Source: RI-92 sp037384645 (GTDB taxonomy: Bacteria; Pseudomonadota; Gammaproteobacteria; UBA6429; Thiohalophilaceae). From it: a DNA stretch of 64,000 nt. Positions 62,786-64,000 of the stretch are shown piece by piece. Location: contig JARRNT010000041.1 in the NCBI GenBank assembly GCA_037384645.1, positions 4,918-68,917 on the forward strand. The letters run 5' to 3'. The first letter of the stretch is position 1. Each line of letters begins with the position of its first letter. The position numbers and the translations under genes were made by a program. The notes below the pieces were generated by a model. The model ran no database searches. It saw nothing but the letters and a program-made list of their open reading frames with translations, and was not told the DNA's origin.

Positions 62786-63448
62786 TTAGTGTTGTTGCTG
62801 AGCTGCTTGCCTGAGGTAGGCAGCCAGGCCGGCGATTTCCCGATCAGAGAAAGGATTGCGCAAGGCGACTGCCGGCGTACCATGCACACCGGCGATCAGG
62901 CGCGCAATCAACTCGCGCGTTGGCTCCGTTGTTGCCATGCTGAACAAGTCTGGTGCAGGTACTGCCTGTGTCGTATCCGGGTGTTCATGACAGCCCATGC
63001 ACAAATGCCGGTAAATATGTTTGCCTGACAAAACAGCCTGTGCACCGGCATCACGCGGCTCCAGCCCTGACATATCGAATGGATAGCGCTTTGCCAGTTG
63101 CCTGCTTTGCCGGGCAAGCGCCTGCCATTGTGCATGCCTGAATAGCCGGCGAAGATGTGCGATCCCGGATAATAACCCAGTATTGCTCTGGGGTTGGTGC
63201 GAGGTCTGCAGATACTCGCGCGCCAGGAAGCGTAAGCTACCCAGTGAACCTGCCATACGAATGCGTAATCCCTGTTTGTAGCGCTCAGATATAGCTGGTT
63301 TCAGGAGAACATTTGCATTCGCTGCGAATACTTGCAGCTCAACAGGAAATCGCCGGGGGTGTTCACTGGCATAACAGAAAGATATGACCGCGACGGACAA
63401 TGCCGTCGCGGTCATCACACGTAATACCGTGTGTAGTATTTTACGCAA
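62786..63448 (-). CDS. exported cytochrome c with unknown N-terminal domain
   Basis: About 220 residues. A signal peptide (RKILHTVLRVMTATALSVAVISFCYA) is followed by an N-terminal region of about 110 residues without a family I recognise (FPVELQVFAANANVLLKPAISERY...). A mono-heme domain then carries CMGCH and a C-terminal helix DREIAGLAAYLRQ. I prefer the TTG at 63448, because the ATG at 63415 would lose the basic part of the signal; neither has a good ribosome site. It lies 4 nt after the rhodanese stop, so the two periplasmic proteins are probably co-expressed, perhaps in sulfur oxidation. Confidence 0.78.
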   Translation of the reverse strand: MRKILHTVLRVMTATALSVAVISFCYASEHPRRFPVELQVFAANANVLLKPAISERYKQGLRIRMAGSLGSLRFLAREYLQTSHQPQSNTGLLSGIAHLRRLFRHAQWQALARQSRQLAKRYPFDMSGLEPRDAGAQAVLSGKHIYRHLCMGCHEHPDTTQAVPAPDLFSMATTEPTRELIARLIAGVHGTPAVALRNPFSDREIAGLAAYLRQAAQQQH

Positions 63449-63452
63449 GGAA

Positions 63453-64000
63453 TTATTCTGTCTTGATCTTGTCTTCCATTGGCATGGCCTTGTCTGCCGA
63501 CCACTGGACCATGGAACCATCATAGACCTTGGCCTTCTTGTCTCCCATCAGCTGGGATGTCACAAACCAGCCCAGGGATGCCCAGTGCCCGGTATTGCAG
63601 AAATTGATCTGCGGCGCTGTTGTCGATACACCAGCAGCAGCATAGAGTTTTTTGAGTTCTGCTACCGAACGGAACTCACCACCGTTATTCTTAGTCATCC
63701 AGCTTTCTGGCAGATTCACGGCACCAGGTATCGTACCGTTTCGTTTGGCCTTGGGATGACGATTAACGCCGATATACTGGTCATGGGGGCGGTTATCTAC
63801 CAGCAATTCCTTATCCTTCATTGCCTTGTAAACGTCCTGCATGCTAACCAGCATATCTTTGCGCAGGTGTGCGGTGAATTTGACCGGTTTGGGTTTATTC
63901 ATGCCTTTCTGAACAGGGTCTTCTGGACATTCAAGGTGCTTGGACATGATAATGTTTCCATCCTCAACGGCGGATTTAAGGCTTATACCGCTAACAAGAA
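63453..64000 (-). CDS. sulfurtransferase (rhodanese, SseA-like), cut by the window edge
   Basis: Rhodanese domain with catalytic CNTGHWAS, preceded by LLVDNRPHDQYIGVNRHPKAKRNGTIPGAVNLPESWMT. The region PVQKGMNKPKPVKF resembles the linker of two-domain sulfurtransferases (SseA type) joining the first rhodanese domain to the second. The frame stays open up to the window edge, so the gene probably starts outside. An ATG at 63947 inside this linker could give a 164-residue single-domain form. It ends 4 nt before the exported cytochrome c. Confidence 0.78.
   Translation of the reverse strand, partial: LVSGISLKSAVEDGNIIMSKHLECPEDPVQKGMNKPKPVKFTAHLRKDMLVSMQDVYKAMKDKELLVDNRPHDQYIGVNRHPKAKRNGTIPGAVNLPESWMTKNNGGEFRSVAELKKLYAAAGVSTTAPQINFCNTGHWASLGWFVTSQLMGDKKAKVYDGSMVQWSADKAMPMEDKIKTE

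Noticed and set aside
1..64000. CRISPR arrays, tRNA, rRNA, insertion sequences, prophage or integron genes
   Set aside because: I looked for regularly spaced repeats, tRNA cloverleaf cores, transposase or integrase motifs and found none.

Overview
The window looks like a chromosomal segment of a Gram-negative, respiring gammaproteobacterium, most like the sulfur-oxidising or environmental lineages. This is an inference from gene content: a periplasmic lipoprotein/RND efflux pair, PilU, the MoxR/DUF58/DUF4129/DUF4350/SpoIIM/RDD cluster, TRAP transporters, exported mono-heme cytochromes c, exported rhodaneses and GGDEF/EAL proteins. I saw no rRNA, tRNA, CRISPR array, insertion sequence or phage gene. 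Genes are dense on both strands, many joined by ATGA stop/start overlaps.

Layout. 0-7.6 kb (minus): a ten-gene Mrp/Mnh-type cation/proton antiporter operon in the order E, universal stress protein, F, G, DUF4040, B, C and three NuoL/M/N-like subunits. 7.8-12.1 kb (minus): an RND permease and its lipoprotein adaptor, without an outer-membrane channel. 12.5-15.9 kb: DedA, PpiC, a glutaredoxin-like protein and an ABC-2 exporter pair. 15.9-17.2 kb (minus): a class II aldolase-fold protein that has lost its metal ligands and is fused to a Dabb domain. 17.7-19.9 kb: egtB-egtD for ergothioneine. 19.9-25 kb is partly decayed: a cytochrome c remnant, an intact FMN glutamate-synthase-like gene, a broken small membrane protein gene, an intact GH15 gene and a phospholipase D-like pseudogene. 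25-29.9 kb: a single-domain response regulator, cytochrome c, MscS, bactofilin with an unknown partner, and an exported rhodanese. 30-35.1 kb (minus): malate synthase A and a three-part TRAP transporter. 35.7-37.7 kb: a quaternary-amine ABC importer whose ATPase/binding-protein boundary appears deleted. 37.7-43.6 kb: a DUF1537 kinase plus a transketolase-like TPP enzyme, with a divergent IclR regulator and a nearby amino-acid permease. 43.7-50.9 kb (minus): the MoxR cluster with a broken SpoIIM gene, then DUF805. 51-56.7 kb: pilU, a PhnD-like binding protein and a divergent GAF/PAS/GGDEF/EAL protein. 56.8-64 kb: an unassigned radical SAM enzyme, a 30-residue Met-rich ORF, a sugar transferase, a membrane-anchored winged-helix protein, a GST, a diguanylate cyclase, and a cytochrome c/rhodanese pair running off the end.

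How the genes may work together. Ion homeostasis and envelope stress (Mrp, USP, RND, MscS, MoxR cluster), redox protection (ergothioneine, glutaredoxin, GST), sulfur handling (two exported rhodaneses, cytochromes c) and two-to-four-carbon acid metabolism (malate synthase, TRAP, DUF1537 kinase, TPP enzyme) are the main themes.

The most distinctive observations are the degenerate aldolase-Dabb fusion, the kinase/TPP/IclR catabolic module of unknown substrate, and a repeated pattern of internal deletions and frameshifts in otherwise intact operons. That last pattern is either real gene erosion or an assembly problem.
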